The notes beneath the pieces were generated by a model. That model ran no database searches, had not been told where the DNA came from, and saw nothing but the letters and a program-made list of their open reading frames with translations. The position numbers and the translations under genes are program-made. Of a stretch of DNA of 64,000 nt, positions 12,701 through 21,859 are shown in pieces (the first letter of the stretch is position 1; each line of letters starts with the position of its first letter). This DNA comes from Notospermus geniculatus (lineage: Eukaryota; Nemertea; Pilidiophora; Heteronemertea; Lineidae), in the NCBI GenBank assembly GCA_002633025.1, contig NMRB01000070.1, positions 42,352-106,351 of the forward strand, written 5' to 3'.

Positions 12701-15700
12701 ATAATAAGTGAGGACTTCCTGATATTGGCATGGATCGCGGATCGATGATGCAAAAGTTGCAGACAACGACGCACCTCGAAGGTGTCGTTTAACAAGAGGC
12801 TACTGGGCCTTGTGCTCAGCTGACCTAGCATGGATAATGGTAAGAGGATCTAACTACCCTGGTCGAACGAACGGGGTAAATTTCAATATGCCATAAAAAT
12901 GGCAGCGGCGGGTGATTTCTTCATCTAAAGTGGTTCTGGTTGATTTGACAGTTTGGGGTTTTGGTTCGAATTTCCACTACATCTGCTCCACATGACTCAC
13001 GTGACATTCCTATCACCGTCGAAATAATTGATTTCTGCATCTCGAGTGGTATTGACTTAGATTGCCGACAACTGAAATGATTGGATTCACCATGTCGAGT
13101 TGTATTGGCCCAGAAAGTCGACAACAGACTCTATTAGTGCGCAGTATTTATTGTCTTCTGTTTAATAGGTTTGATGTTTCTCCGCCACTGGTCCTAAGGG
13201 ATCACATTCTGCGCTTTAAAGGGCCTCTAGATGCTGCTTTTTGGTGCATATTGATATGATTACTAACAGAGAATTGGTGGCATGAGGATGCAACGTGGGC
13301 ATCAATTGTGAAGTAAAATTTCGTCACTGTCAACTTTTAATTCACAATTCATGAATTCATGGTTACTAGCGCCATCTGTTGCATAATGGAAGTACTATTA
13401 GTAGCCTAATAGCGAGGTGCCTCTAGAGGCCCTTTAAATCAGTTTAATGCATATTGCTACGCTCCTCTGGCAGCTTTAGAACGCGTGCGATGACGTTTCT
13501 ACACAAAAATCCTATGGTTGGAAGTCAAGAGTGAACGCGGAGAGACCCTGGTGCTATTGTCCAAGTGGATTTAGCCTTTGAGAAGGGTTATGTCGCTGTT
13601 CTGACATCTGAGACTGTTCGTTAATGTGAGGGACACTTCAGCGAAGTACATCAGCAGTGAAATTGCACATCAGTGACGCAGACATAGACTGAGTGTTTAT
13701 TTTGGAAATGCCGTCAATATTTCGAGTGCGGATACAACCGCAGTTTAAACCCACAAGGCTCTCGAAGCTTTTGTTCTCATTGTACCACCATTTTTGTCAT
13801 CACTGATATCATCAATACTCGTTACTTTCATCCTAATAGTCCCAGCTGCATCACTAAAAACTTTTCAAATATGTCTAATGGGGCATGCTGTCAACTTATG
13901 GATGTTTTCTAGCCCAAATGAAGTGCCATTTCAACGAACCTCAACACAAACTCGCAACAGTAGCACTTCCTCTATCACCATTTTTTACCAGCTCTAACAT
14001 CATCAATACACTCATTACTTTTATGGACATTTAGAACCATCGTAACAGTCCCAGCTGCGTCACAATGAATTTTTTAAACATGTCTGATGGGGCCTGTCAA
14101 ATTATGCCTTTGGATGATTTTGCTGGCCTAAATGAAGTGCCACTTCAAAAATCTCCCACACAAACTCACAACAGTAGCACCTTCTTCAGGAGAGGCGACT
14201 GGAAAGAAAAAACTTTTCTATTGAGGACAGGCTACCGCCAGAAGGAAAATGGCCGCGTCCAGAATCAACTCAGATTTGAATCCTGTCTAGGTTGTAAACT
14301 TGAAGTCGTACGTTTAAGCTTGAAGAGAAGACAGAGTTTTCGCAAAGCCCCCGAAACGCCAACGCAAACGCCAAAACCCATTGTTCGATGCCACGAAGAG
14401 AGCACCGAACAAAAGGATAGACGTATGCGTTGGCGTTTCTGGGGCTTTGCGAAAACTCCCTCCAGTACGCGTACGGTAGTCGTGTATCCAGAAGGAGAAC
14501 AGCGTCTCCGAAGAAAACCTACGAAGTCGAGGAGAGCTTGCCATCGCTATCACATAAAACCACAAGCATGACCAGGTTCGAATCTGCAACTCATCGGTGA
14601 CAGGGCAGGTGTTGCCACTGTGCCACCCAATCCCAACAGTTTTTCAAACATTTGTTCTTAGAGAGAGATCCACCCTTTTCGTGTCGAAAACGTACTCAGT
14701 CTCACAAACCCTTGGGCCTAAAATCCACACCCACTTCTGAAACACTTTTCTATTGACAAACTAATCTTTACCACAACAATCACTGGCCTGACAAACCTTG
14801 AGGCAAGTACATGTACACTCATCTATTTTTTCTGTACTATATAGCGATGTAATTTGATAATATTGGATGTTTAATATTATTGCCGTACCAGCTATAGGCA
14901 ATTTGCTGTTTTATTTGATTCGTAAAGATCAATATCCCGTACAAGTAGTTGCACCGTTAATCCATCCCTAATGCAGTCTGTGTTTTTCACACACAGCGAC
15001 CGTGTTTGTTACCAATACTGCGGGCAGAAGTATTGGCTGCAATCTTTATGCGAAAACACAAGGTGGCGATTTTCGATTTCAATGCAATATCCTTGAGATA
15101 GGATTGATTTGGTCTCCGCATCCTGTGACCTGGCTTGGTGCACATGCCGTAACTTTGTCTCTGATCTAGGAGGTCACAGAGCAACATGCAGGGTCCGTCC
15201 CAGCCACGGCTAGTATGCCATTCATAAGCCAATTAGGCTTCTCTCGCAACTTAGGGGAATGGCTGCCTAAACTATTGTCCATTTGTGGACAATCCATTGT
15301 TCACTATCAGCCTGACAAAGGATCTGAACTCAGGTTGAGCCACAGCTTTTGTTCAGGTTTGCCAGGGCATGATGTGACAAAGGAAAAGTTGTGGCTCAAC
15401 CTGAGTTCAAGATAATCTTTGCTGGTGCATACGGCCCAAAGTTACGGGGGCTTTGTTAGTAAGGTCCCACACAGCTTACGAACACAACGAGGGTCGACAC
15501 CTAATCTCGATCTCCAAGTCTGCGTCTACTACATGTATAAAGCCAGCAGCACACCATGGGATATCGCAAATCGGCTGTTGACGCCAGGTGTGCGCTGGAC
15601 AGCGATGCGTGGAATCCTCTCACCAGCGATGCTCACCCAGTACCAAACAATACCAAAACAGATATCGCCTAGTCTGCGTTGGCTGGCGAGAAGATCGGCG

Positions 15701-18700
15701 GCGATTAGATGACTTGCGATATCGCCTGGTGTGCTGCTGTCTTAAGCCCCTGTCACACTGTGGCGACTTAGGCGGGCGAATCCCCGCGAACTAGAATGAA
15801 ATGGTCCATGGACCATGTGCTCACCCCTTTGGACATAACAGTGTAATGACAGAAAGAGGTATGTTCATGGTCCATGGACCATTTCATTCTAGTTCGCGGG
15901 GATTCGCCCCCCTTAGTCGCCAGAGTGTGACCTGGGCTTTAAGTGATACACTTTGTGGAATATTTATGTTTGATGTGTGTCTACTTACAGCTACAGGATC
16001 AACTGCAACTATTAGTGCGCTGAACGTAAGGCACTGTACTAAACCGACTTTGATTTCACCCATTGCACCAGATAATCCGAGGCCATATAGCACCGGGCCG
16101 ATGATCGCCCAGTTGATGACAGTGCCCTGAAGGAAAAAGATACGGATGGAAATTGTCAGATAATCAGAAAGATACTGATATATGTGTCAATGTTCCTCAA
16201 CATCCGCTGGCATAAATCAAATGGCTATGAATATCTAAGCAAGTTACCGGGGACGTGTTGCTGAGTGAGATGTAGGTGTGGGCGTAGGATATTGACTCTG
16301 TTTCTGACAGGTATCGACCAAACCCAACATTTTGTCTAATTGCACATCCTGAGGTAAAATACATGTAATTTCAAAATTATTTCCCATTAAATGAGAGACG
16401 CCCAAACGTCTGATGCAATATCGTACTCCACGACAGCGTTGAAATTTTTTGATAATTGGACGAAATTTTTAACACTGCTATTGAAGCTAGATCGCCATCT
16501 TGAAAATCTTGATGTCATCGTCGGTGGGCCGCCATCTTTTTGGTCTTTCAAGTGACGCGAATTTCTTTTTCAAAATGTTATTATTTGCAGAAAACAATAT
16601 TTATCTTGTCGAAAATGAAATAGAATAACTTTTATTATCACTTTATATTTACTCTACCGATGTATACCTTTGTACACCTATCTACAATAGATCTATATTG
16701 TAAGCGTAGAAAACGACGTGATGGGTAACCGCTTTACAAACAGAAGAATTTCTACTGTTCGCTCCGCGCGCGCACTACTTTTCAAGATGGAAACCTAGCG
16801 TCGATACTAGTGGTGATATCCTTGCCCAGATATCGCCACCTAGCGTCAAGTTTGATGCAGTATGGGAGTTCCCTTACCACGACAGCAAACAGCAGTACGG
16901 TGCCAAGATTGTCTGCGAAGGTTCTGTCGTTAAGGCTGTAGGCACTCTCCAAAATAATCCTGGAATTCCAAAGGAGAAGAAGTATGCATCATGACAACGT
17001 TCAGCATGGAGCAAGGCAATAAATATCCTGTCACGACAACCAGTTGATATCCGAAACCTCGCATCACTGAATGACAAGTGCAGGGAATGACATTATAAAA
17101 AAGCAACACAAGTCATATCTTTCAAATGGGTGCAGCAGACCTGGAGCAAGATGGACTCCGGAAACGCCAGACTTCTGTGTGACCTTACAATTGCACCTTT
17201 GGTGTACCGGTACATGTATTTTCGCAATATACATGTACACCAAAGTCGCAGTTGTAGCGCAGACGTCTGACATGGCCGCTGTCCAGCTTCTCCTGTTGGC
17301 GATGGTCGGCATTGCTGACAACAGACTATTGATATCTTTGAGAAGAAGTCCCGACACTGACACTACCTTACAACTACGATTTTGGTGAAATGAGGAGCGG
17401 CGACAAGAGCGGCGACAAGAACGGTACTTACGGTGGTAGAAGGTAGAGAAAGAACGTGGGTGGGGTAAATACTTGGTTCAGTGCAGCATGTTCTGTAAAA
17501 CTGCGAAGGAAGAGGGAGACTTTTTGGAAAGAGCTTTGGCCAAATGTGTATAAAAATGGCGTTTCATCTCTTACACGAGATACTAGCACATGTACATGTA
17601 CATCTTAGTACCTATTTTTTGTAAACCCATGGTTTCACCCAGGTTCGTTTCTGATAGGCTACACAGGACATCAATTGATTCTTTGGCAAAATTTCACTGT
17701 AACTAAACTCGTTACAACCAAATTTTCTCAGACTTGATTTGGCTTCGTAGATGAGAACGACGTTGGGCGGCGCTAGTGTCGCTCGACAACAACAACACGT
17801 TTAATTTGAATGTAATTCTTTTTAGATCATCACAACGACTACAAATTTTGGACGTCTGCAAAATCGGACGATATTTCCCGGCAGACTCGGTCAGTTGTCT
17901 TCCTATCAACTTTCCTACCAAAAAATGGATTATTCCTACCGAAAAATGAACCGCCTGCGGTGGTCATAACATGAACAAATAGCTCAACCCATTTACGTGA
18001 TCCGCCTATTTATACAATTACGTCAGGCGACAGTAATCACCCGGTACTGCTAAATTGAATTCGTGGCTTTTTCATGTACCGTGAATGATGTGTTGTAGGT
18101 TCTGACTGATTGGCCCAGGGCAGCCAAGCTCAGTCAATATTGTGGCGTTCGTGCATCACAATGAGGAACTGGACCTTCAGGATGCAGAATTATACTCCGG
18201 AGAACGTTGAAAGGGAGGAATACTGCATTTTGGTTCCCTCAGTCACCGCTAGGTTGAAAGGTGACTTCGGTAGCGACCGCCATTTTATTGAGACTCATTA
18301 TCATAATTTGGGGATTCCCTTGTCACATGTCTGACATCCTGCCAATCGGCCATGTTGACATTTTCTGAACACGTGGGTTTGTTTGGGATTCCCCATTGTA
18401 ATCAGGTCATTCTGTTTCTAAAAATAGCATCGGGGCGAAAAATTCGCCCCGAAGATGGCGGCCGCTACCGAAGTCACCTTTCAACCTAGCGGTGACTGAG
18501 GGAACCAAAATGGGAATACTGCAAACATTTAACCTACATGACATCATTCATGTCGTCAAGTGCAACATCAAAAGGTGTCACGCTAAGTTGTTGATTACCG
18601 ATGACGTGATGCAAAATCGGACGATATTTCCCGGCAGACTCGGTCAGTTGTCTTCCTATCAACTTTCCTACCAAAAAATGGATTATTCCTACCGAAAAAT

Positions 18701-21060
18701 GGACCGGCTGCGGTGGTCATAACATGAACAAATAGCTCAACCCATTTACGTGATCCGCGTATTTATACAATTACGTCAGGCGACAGTAATCACCCGGTAC
18801 TGCTAAATTGAATTCGTGGCTTTTTCATGTACCGTGAATGATGTGTTGTAGGTTCTGACTGATTGGCCCAGGGCAGCCAGCTCCGTCAATATTGTGGCGT
18901 TCGTGCATCACAATGAGGAACTGGACCTTCAGGATGTGTAGTTTCGGTGTATTTTTTTGCAGAATGGGGAACCCGCACTGCGGTTTATCCCGACAGGTCG
19001 GCGCTGCGAGCGGTTGTACCGAAACGACGTCATTTACGTCATTTTAGGTGTTGACGTTGCGTCATGAAAGAATTTCCTGTACATTTTTCTACAGGAAAAA
19101 TGACACAAAAGACGTTGCTTTTATCGCCATGGCATCTCTTCATTTTAAGAAAAAAAGGAATGAGATTAAAAGAAAATTTCATCTGCTACACGATGATGTA
19201 AGTTTTATTGTTGGGCGACCAACACAAATGGTTTATTTTCACGCCAGAAATAAATGGAAATAACGTTAGAAAAAAGAGACTTCGGCCGCTCGCAGTGCCA
19301 CGTCGTGACGTTAGTGTGCGGAGAGCGTTGAAAAGGAGGAATTACTGCAAACATTTAACCTACATGACATCATTCATGTCGTCAAGTGCAACATCAAAAG
19401 GTGTCACGCTAAGTTGTTGATTACCGATGACGTGTTCGAGTACATGTAGTTTTTAAGAACCAGCAAAGACAAGTGATTTTATCTAAAACAAACATACTTA
19501 CAAAAATATGATACCTGTGATGACACCAAGTAGAATTAGGATACTGAAAAATAAAAAAAGTCTAGATGTACAAATGATAGAAATATTTTTTAACTGATAT
19601 GATTTTCAAAACACCACGTCATATGGCCTGCGTCAATTTTCATTTAAAATAAAAATCTTTTACAAGTATTGAGAATTTCTTAAAGCAAATATCATATCTT
19701 TGGTGCTATAAGTGCAAGAAACACTTCCTTTTCAGACAGACTAATTTTTAGAGGATATAAACTGCCTCTTCGTCGCTGGCAAGCTCTCTTCACGCCACTT
19801 AGCTATCATTAGATTCGGAAGTCGATATTAATGTCATCATTTTATTGCCGCTGATTTGATTATTCGGCACATTAAGCTCAGTTATGAAGGAAGTCATTAA
19901 CTGATTGCTCTGTCAAAATGGTTGGAGGCCCCGTCGCGAGTTAGGGTTTGCAAGATGGGTTTCAAACCGCTCTCTGTATTGATCGGCGCTCCGAAACTGC
20001 TTCGGTTCACGCGATTCTCAGAAGATGACCAATAGGTGTCACTAGTACGTCTTAGAATTGGCGCCAAAGAGCTTGCCAATCAGTGATGGGCTTTCAGGAC
20101 CACTTTGGCGGCCATAGCGACGGATGATCATTGCGACCTGTGCCTCTCGACATGCTCAAGGTGTCAATCAACAAATATCTTATGGCGGCGTCGACTAAAT
20201 GTCAATAGTGATTAGAATTTTGATTGCTCAGGCACCAATAGCGCCGTCCTTTGCTGATTCGTCAATTTTTCCGCTAAACAATTCCAGCGTTTAGTGGAGT
20301 ATATAACTATATGAGACGTTGAACTAAACGCTTGAGCCGAGCTTATACCCATCCAACAACGTTGACAGTCGGTCATTGTCTATTTTGAGATGACTTGACT
20401 TACCATGATTCTGGTATCCAGGAAGCAAGGAAGTTGGCATGGTGATAAACTGCAACGCAGAAAATATAAAGCCTGTAATATTAGCTTCTTGCATTGTAGT
20501 AAACTGATCTGTTAAGAAGTGCACAGAGAGCTCATCATCGTGTTCGCTACCGAGACACCGGTCACAGCGAGATCAGAACGATTTATACATGTATGTATTT
20601 ACAAATGTGATCCAGTCCAGGAAACCCAGACACAAGTTCCATTCATTGACAAGACCCTTGACTACCCTGTACCAACTCATCTCAGAAGCGTGGTCTTTCT
20701 CATTTCTTTCTTACTTTAACACCTTAACTGATTTCAGAATTTGTGGTGTAATCATTGCTATGATCATTAACCATTTCCCCCCTGGAAGACTTGTGCCTCG
20801 TATTCCCAGATTGGGTCACAAATGCACTTCCGTCCTAAACACATCCTACCTATTTTACAAACTGCACATCCGAAGAGAAATAGACAAACCAGCAGTGGAG
20901 TTTGCACATACTCATAATTCCAACCTGCCACGTGGACTTCCACGTGACTGTGCTCCTCGGTGTCGTTTCCGGTTCCGTTTACTTCGATGATTTCGGCAAA
21001 TGTTCCGGGGTTAAAGTTCAGGATGATGGCAAGTGATGCGGTTAGAGGATCCAGCCTCAT
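346..21060 (-). CDS. SLC9A: Na+/H+ exchanger, SLC9A (NHE) family, complete 21-exon gene
   Basis: Secondary transporter that swaps Na+ for H+ across a membrane, setting cell pH and volume. Coding exons in order: 20850-21060, 20404-20449, 19502-19543, 17432-17500, 16878-16959, 15989-16126, 10804-10879, 10537-10607, 9022-9133, 8583-8664, 7328-7423, 6859-6980, 6393-6472, 4867-5001, 4493-4582, 4032-4097, 3452-3558, 2922-3002, 2554-2678, 1286-1389, 346-753. All junctions are GT-AG with matching phases, giving 780 residues and a stop, a usual length for plasma-membrane NHEs. Residues about 48-450 hold the multi-pass transport domain, with DPVA (193-196), FGESLLND (215-222, acidic pair E217 and D222) and YGGLRG (411-416, R415). 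Residues 485-545 resemble the calcineurin-homologous-protein binding segment; the rest is a hydrophilic tail rich in charge and Ser/Thr. The paralogue (NHE1, 2, 3 or 5 type) cannot be settled by eye. Confidence 0.95.
1286..1389 (-). CDS. SLC9A: NHE exon 20, residues 611-645
   Basis: Reads YRHSRSNSSRRPHPTEDPID then KDELRRILSWRPVT. The RSNSSRR stretch is a likely phosphorylation site. The only frame open from a TTCAAG acceptor to a GTAAGT donor that also fits both neighbours. Confidence 0.78.
1741..1948. mobile_element. Foldback MITE, family A, copy 1
   Basis: A 208-bp element with perfect 17-bp terminal inverted repeats (AAAGGAGCACGGTATTG), in the NHE intron between exons 19 and 20. The interior, including a run ending CTACGTCGGCAGTCAAAT, recurs at 11824-12032 and 49131-49290. 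The flank is TTAA-like on one side. No ORF, so non-autonomous. Confidence 0.85.
2235..2370. repeat. Inverted repeat in an NHE intron
   Basis: Arms of about 20 bp (GGTGACAGACTGGCGCG and its complement) enclose ~100 bp. A second small hairpin (TGTAACTTC / GAAGTTACA) follows at 2380-2435. Probably a decayed foldback element. Confidence 0.6.
2554..2678 (-). CDS. SLC9A: NHE exon 19, residues 569-611, with possible read-through stop at 2537
   Basis: Hydrophilic tail: DHEMAADTAPEVNQDGPRRR, then several RxxT and RKRS basophilic phosphorylation-like sites. The GTGAAT donor in phase 1 joins exon 20 in frame. If the donor is skipped, the frame continues five residues (GESAE) to TAA at 2537-2539, giving a 615-residue protein. 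Confidence 0.82.
2922..3002 (-). CDS. SLC9A: NHE exon 18, residues 542-569
   Basis: Lys-rich tail exon: QHFASLPGSKVADEYYKKQN then MKKKEK. Supported by phase (2 in, 2 out), the T-rich acceptor and the GTAAGC donor. Little sequence conservation is expected here. Confidence 0.82.
3452..3558 (-). CDS. SLC9A: NHE exon 17, residues 507-542
   Basis: Reads LDNLDQKYLKSWLQREP and then KMDKIMATYGKIAL, the family's (F/L)(N/D)..YL...L(I)R segment. I chose the GTAG acceptor at 3559 because it keeps phase 0 and full family similarity; a CAG 24 nt downstream would shorten the exon by 8 residues. Confidence 0.85.
4032..4097 (-). CDS. SLC9A: NHE exon 16, residues 485-506
   Basis: Reads QDHMMAGVEEIVGRRGHHVW, the DH...G.E.I.G..G(H)(H)(Y/W)W juxtamembrane segment that binds the calcineurin B-like protein CHP in NHE1. 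Acceptor TTTTAG, donor GTGAGT. Confidence 0.92.
4493..4582 (-). CDS. SLC9A: NHE exon 15, residues 455-484
   Basis: Reads GITVKPLVRLLKISKETTGY, the family's G(I/T)T..PLV..L(K/N)(I/V) exit from the membrane domain, then LSVAEEVHTH. Phase 0 at both ends. Confidence 0.93.
4867..5001 (-). CDS. SLC9A: NHE exon 14, residues 410-454
   Basis: Begins AYGGLRGAVSFSLAAML. The Arg (R415) matches the functionally important arginine of NHE1's YGGLRGA. Ends in the last membrane helix, TTTLVVVLFTVFIQ. Confidence 0.96.
5162..5383. mobile_element. Two abutting foldback elements of one family
   Basis: Two hairpins, about 5162-5271 and 5272-5383, meet at a GGGCCCCGGGCCC junction. Both begin or end with (GGCCC)ATATTCATAAAACTACTTAAGTC-like arms. 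They lie in the NHE intron between exons 13 and 14, close to exon 14. Confidence 0.7.
6393..6472 (-). CDS. SLC9A: NHE exon 13, residues 383-409
   Basis: Reads CVFFLTFLANSYKGRTRKID then AHEQFIM, the loop before the conserved AYGGLRG. Phase 0 out at GTAAGT. Confidence 0.93.
6859..6980 (-). CDS. SLC9A: NHE exon 12, residues 342-383
   Basis: Begins GICEGVIFLFLGMALVKRDH and continues EWHTGFVLWTLLVIFIVRF. Matches the (S)E..IF.FLG....(D)H.W...F...T segment. Donor GTAAGT, phase 1. Confidence 0.94.
7328..7423 (-). CDS. SLC9A: NHE exon 11, residues 310-342
   Basis: Reads SLIACGIMQAQYAFHNISHK, then SYTTVKYFIKML. This is the family's CGI....Y...N(I/M)S..S..T(V/I)K segment. The reading frame runs on into both flanking introns, but the phases place the splice sites. 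Confidence 0.95.
8583..8664 (-). CDS. SLC9A: NHE exon 10, residues 283-310
   Basis: Reads VVEPLFMFLMAYLSYLVAEL, the very conserved (V/I)EPLF.F...YL.YL.AE segment. Donor GTATGG, phase 2. Confidence 0.95.
8822..8941. mobile_element. Foldback element (GGCCGTATTTTAGAACG ends)
   Basis: A ~120-bp inverted repeat whose ends resemble the palindromes at 31396-31515 and 38251-38370, with a diverged centre. In the NHE intron between exons 9 and 10. Confidence 0.7.
9022..9133 (-). CDS. SLC9A: NHE exon 9, residues 246-283
   Basis: Reads IGKGFASFFTVSLGGVIIGI and then a Gly-rich helix ending KFTSDVR. This matches the G..(F/S)F.VS.GG...G...G transmembrane segment of NHEs. Confidence 0.94.
10537..10607 (-). 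CDS. SLC9A: NHE exon 8, residues 222-245
   Basis: Completes GESLLND with D222 and continues AVTVVLYNMMNTFVQMDSIP. TTTTTTTCAG acceptor, GTAAAT donor, phase 0 out. Confidence 0.95.
10804..10879 (-). CDS. SLC9A: NHE exon 7, residues 197-222
   Basis: Reads VLAIFQDIGVNNTLYF then LVFGESLLN. It carries E217 of the GESLLND motif; in NHE1 the matching Glu is needed for transport. The motif's Asp comes from exon 8. Confidence 0.95.
11137..11485. mobile_element. 349-bp TIR element, family B, copy 1
   Basis: Ends TAAGCCTCGCTTATGTCGCC and its complement. Nearly the whole 349 bp recurs at 61309-61669. No transposase ORF. Confidence 0.85.
11824..12032. mobile_element. Foldback MITE, family A, copy 2 (opposite orientation)
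   Basis: Same interior as 1741-1948 but inverted, with slightly diverged ends (AAAGGAGCATGGTAT against ATACCGTGGTCCTTT). TTAA at both borders fits a TTAA target site. Lies in the NHE intron between exons 6 and 7. Confidence 0.85.
13215..13438. mobile_element. Short TIR element (TTAAAGGGCCTCTAG ends)
   Basis: 16-bp inverted ends (TTTAAAGGGCCTCTAG) bound a ~220-bp stretch with no ORF. TTTAA at the border recalls the other TTAA-associated elements here. Confidence 0.65.
13790..14186. repeat. Diverged tandem duplication
   Basis: Two ~190-bp units (about 13790-13975 and 13979-14186) share runs such as CATCATCAATAC, GTCCCAGCTGC and AATGAAGTGCCA. Open frames across them are not consistent, so they look non-coding. 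Confidence 0.6.
14330..14462. repeat. Inverted repeat (GGCTTTGCGAAAACTC arms)
   Basis: Arms of about 35 bp containing CGCAAAGCCCC and its complement. It creates the apparently open frames on both strands at this place. Confidence 0.6.
14565..14635 (-). repeat. tRNA-derived SINE head
   Basis: On the minus strand, GGGTGGCACAGTGG resembles the A box and GATTCGAACC the B box of an RNA polymerase III promoter, at tRNA-like spacing. The acceptor stem does not pair, so it is a SINE relic and not a tRNA gene. Confidence 0.55.
15235..15463. mobile_element. Foldback family C with a second hairpin nested inside
   Basis: Contains the family C centre (ACTATTGTCC, GGACAATCCATTGTTCACTA) and one end (AAGGTCCCACA). 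A second hairpin with GAACTCAGGTTGAGCCAC arms (about 15325-15412) is inserted in it. Confidence 0.55.
15546..15738. repeat. Inverted repeat (AGCAGCACACCA ends)
   Basis: Ends pair over about 28 bp, including GGATATCGCAAATC against GACTTGCGATATCGCC. It has internal CGCTGGCGAG-like repeats and no ORF. Confidence 0.5.
15744..15941. mobile_element. ~198-bp long-arm foldback element
   Basis: Arms of about 70 bp contain TGTCACACT, GGCGAATCCCCGCGAACTAG and GGTCCATGGACC. TTAAG flanks. It lies just 48 bp from the donor of NHE exon 6, so its hairpin would form near that splice site in the transcript. Confidence 0.75.
15989..16126 (-). CDS. SLC9A: NHE exon 6, residues 151-196
   Basis: Begins GTVINWAIIGPVLYGLGLSG and ends TFSALIVAVDPVA, the conserved AVDPVA segment of the transport core. 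Phase 0 at both ends. A ~200-bp foldback element sits in the following intron within 50 bp of the donor. Confidence 0.94.
16878..16959 (-). CDS. SLC9A: NHE exon 5, residues 123-150
   Basis: Continues exon 4 as IILESAYSLNDRTFADNLG followed by TVLLFAVV, the conserved PPIIL..(G/A)Y.....F..NLGT segment. Donor GTAAGG, phase 0. Confidence 0.93.
17432..17500 (-). CDS. SLC9A: NHE exon 4, residues 100-123
   Basis: Reads EHAALNQVFTPPTFFLYLLPP. The FxxYLLPP end is a hallmark of NHEs. Pyrimidine-rich acceptor ending TTCGCAG; donor GTAAGT. Confidence 0.92.
17857..19434. repeat. Tandem duplication with a different insertion in each unit
   Basis: Units 17857-18609 and 18610-19434 share ~350 bp at their start and ~110 bp at their end. 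The first carries a foldback element (18228-18514); the second carries an unrelated ~385-bp insert (about 18937-19320). It lies in the NHE intron between exons 3 and 4. No coding capacity seen. Confidence 0.75.
18228..18514. mobile_element. 287-bp MITE with 48-bp TIR and target duplication
   Basis: Ends TTTTGGTTCCCTCAGTCACC and its complement pair over about 48 bp. Flanked by a direct AATACTGCA repeat (up to 11 bp), which fits a hAT-like 8-bp or slightly longer target duplication. The second tandem unit shows the uninserted sequence (near 19330-19345). Confidence 0.8.
19502..19543 (-). CDS. SLC9A: NHE exon 3, residues 86-100
   Basis: A 42-nt microexon reading CILILLGVITGIIF, the family's hydrophobic helix after PES(C). 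Donor GTAAGT; the acceptor follows a T-rich tract. The phase (2 in, 2 out) fits both neighbours. Confidence 0.88.
19900..20300. repeat. Interspersed repeat family D, copy 1
   Basis: Shares CGCGATTCTCAGAAGATG, ACCAATAGGTGTCACTAG and CTCTCGACATG with 23180-23520 and 57600-57920, where the order is inverted. Non-coding, about 300-400 bp. Shorter relatives may be present at 6535-6715 and 7104-7280. Confidence 0.6.
20404..20449 (-). CDS. SLC9A: NHE exon 2, residues 71-86
   Basis: A 46-nt exon between TTGCAG and GTAAGT. It reads VYHHANFLASWIPES, the family's K-I-G..H...S..(V/I)PES loop before the next membrane helix. Confidence 0.9.
20850..21060 (-). CDS. SLC9A: NHE exon 1 (proximal copy), residues 1-70
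   Basis: Starts at an ATG (MRLDPLTASL) and ends in phase 1 at a GTAGGA donor. It has a possible N-glycosylation site (NGT) and then GWNYEYVQTPLLVCLFLFG, which matches the GW..HV..P.. start of the NHE transport domain. An in-frame stop lies close upstream, in the leader. This exon lies inside a tandemly duplicated ~0.8 kb block. Confidence 0.88.
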
Positions 21061-21151
21061 TTTCGTTAGTTTAATATACAGAACGCGAAATTTGTTCAGT
21101 GCTCCTATCCTGTGTCGTTGACTCTGTGTTGTAACTTCATGTTTATCACGC
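21061..21151 (-). promoter_or_regulatory. Probable NHE 5' leader with short upstream ORF
   Basis: Upstream of the exon 1 ATG is a TATTTCAG acceptor-like site (next base 21151), which suggests that a 5' untranslated exon is spliced on. The leader contains a 12-codon upstream ORF (21105-21140, ATG to TAG) that may damp translation. The distal copy has the same arrangement near 21950. Confidence 0.4.
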
Positions 21152-21648
21152 CTGAAATATAGAAAATGATATGAGTAATCGAAAAATATTGGGTTTTCTC
21201 ACGTCAGACGGAAATGATCTTCGTCAACAAGCGGACAAAGATAAGGTATGTTGGGATCAAAAAGATGCGAATAAATCACGTGAAAACTGAATGATAAAAT
21301 CAATTAAATCAGACGTAATTCATAAGAGAGCTCATCATCGTGTTCGCTACCGAGACACCGGTCACAGCGAGATCAGAACGATTTATACATGTATGTATTT
21401 ACAAATGTGATCCAGTACAGGAAACCCAGACACAAGTTCCATTCATTGACAAGACCCTTGACTACCCTGTACCAACTCATCTCAGAAGCGTGGTCTTTCT
21501 CATTTCTTTCTTACTTTAACACCTTAACTGATTTCAGAATTTGTGCTGTAATCATTGCTATGATCATTAACCATTTCCCCCTGGAAGACTTGTGCCTCGT
21601 ATTCCCAGATTGGGTCACAAATGCACTTCCGCCCTAAACACATCCTAC

Positions 21649-21859
21649 CTATTTTACAAACTGCACATCCGAAGAGAAATAGACAAACCAGCAGTGGAGT
21701 TTGCACATACTCATAATTCCAACCTGCCACGTGGACTTCCACGTGACTGTGCTCCTCGGTGTCGTTTCCGGTTCCGTTTACTTCGACGATTTCGGCAAAT
21801 GTTCCAGGGTTAAAGTTCAGGATGATGGCAAGTGATGCGGTTAGAGGATCCAGCCTCAT
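21649..21859 (-). CDS. SLC9A: Second, upstream copy of NHE exon 1
   Basis: Same ATG, length (211 nt), donor and phase as the exon at 20850-21060, differing at one residue in the region read (FAEIV for FAEII). It lies in the upstream half of a ~798-bp tandem duplication. Both copies have an identical donor and leader, so either could serve as the first coding exon. A false duplication from merged haplotypes is also possible. Confidence 0.7.

Noticed and set aside
14065-14571. 168-codon plus-strand ORF
   Set aside because: It runs across a tandem repeat and an inverted repeat, has low-complexity basic composition and no motif, and lies in an NHE intron on the opposite strand.
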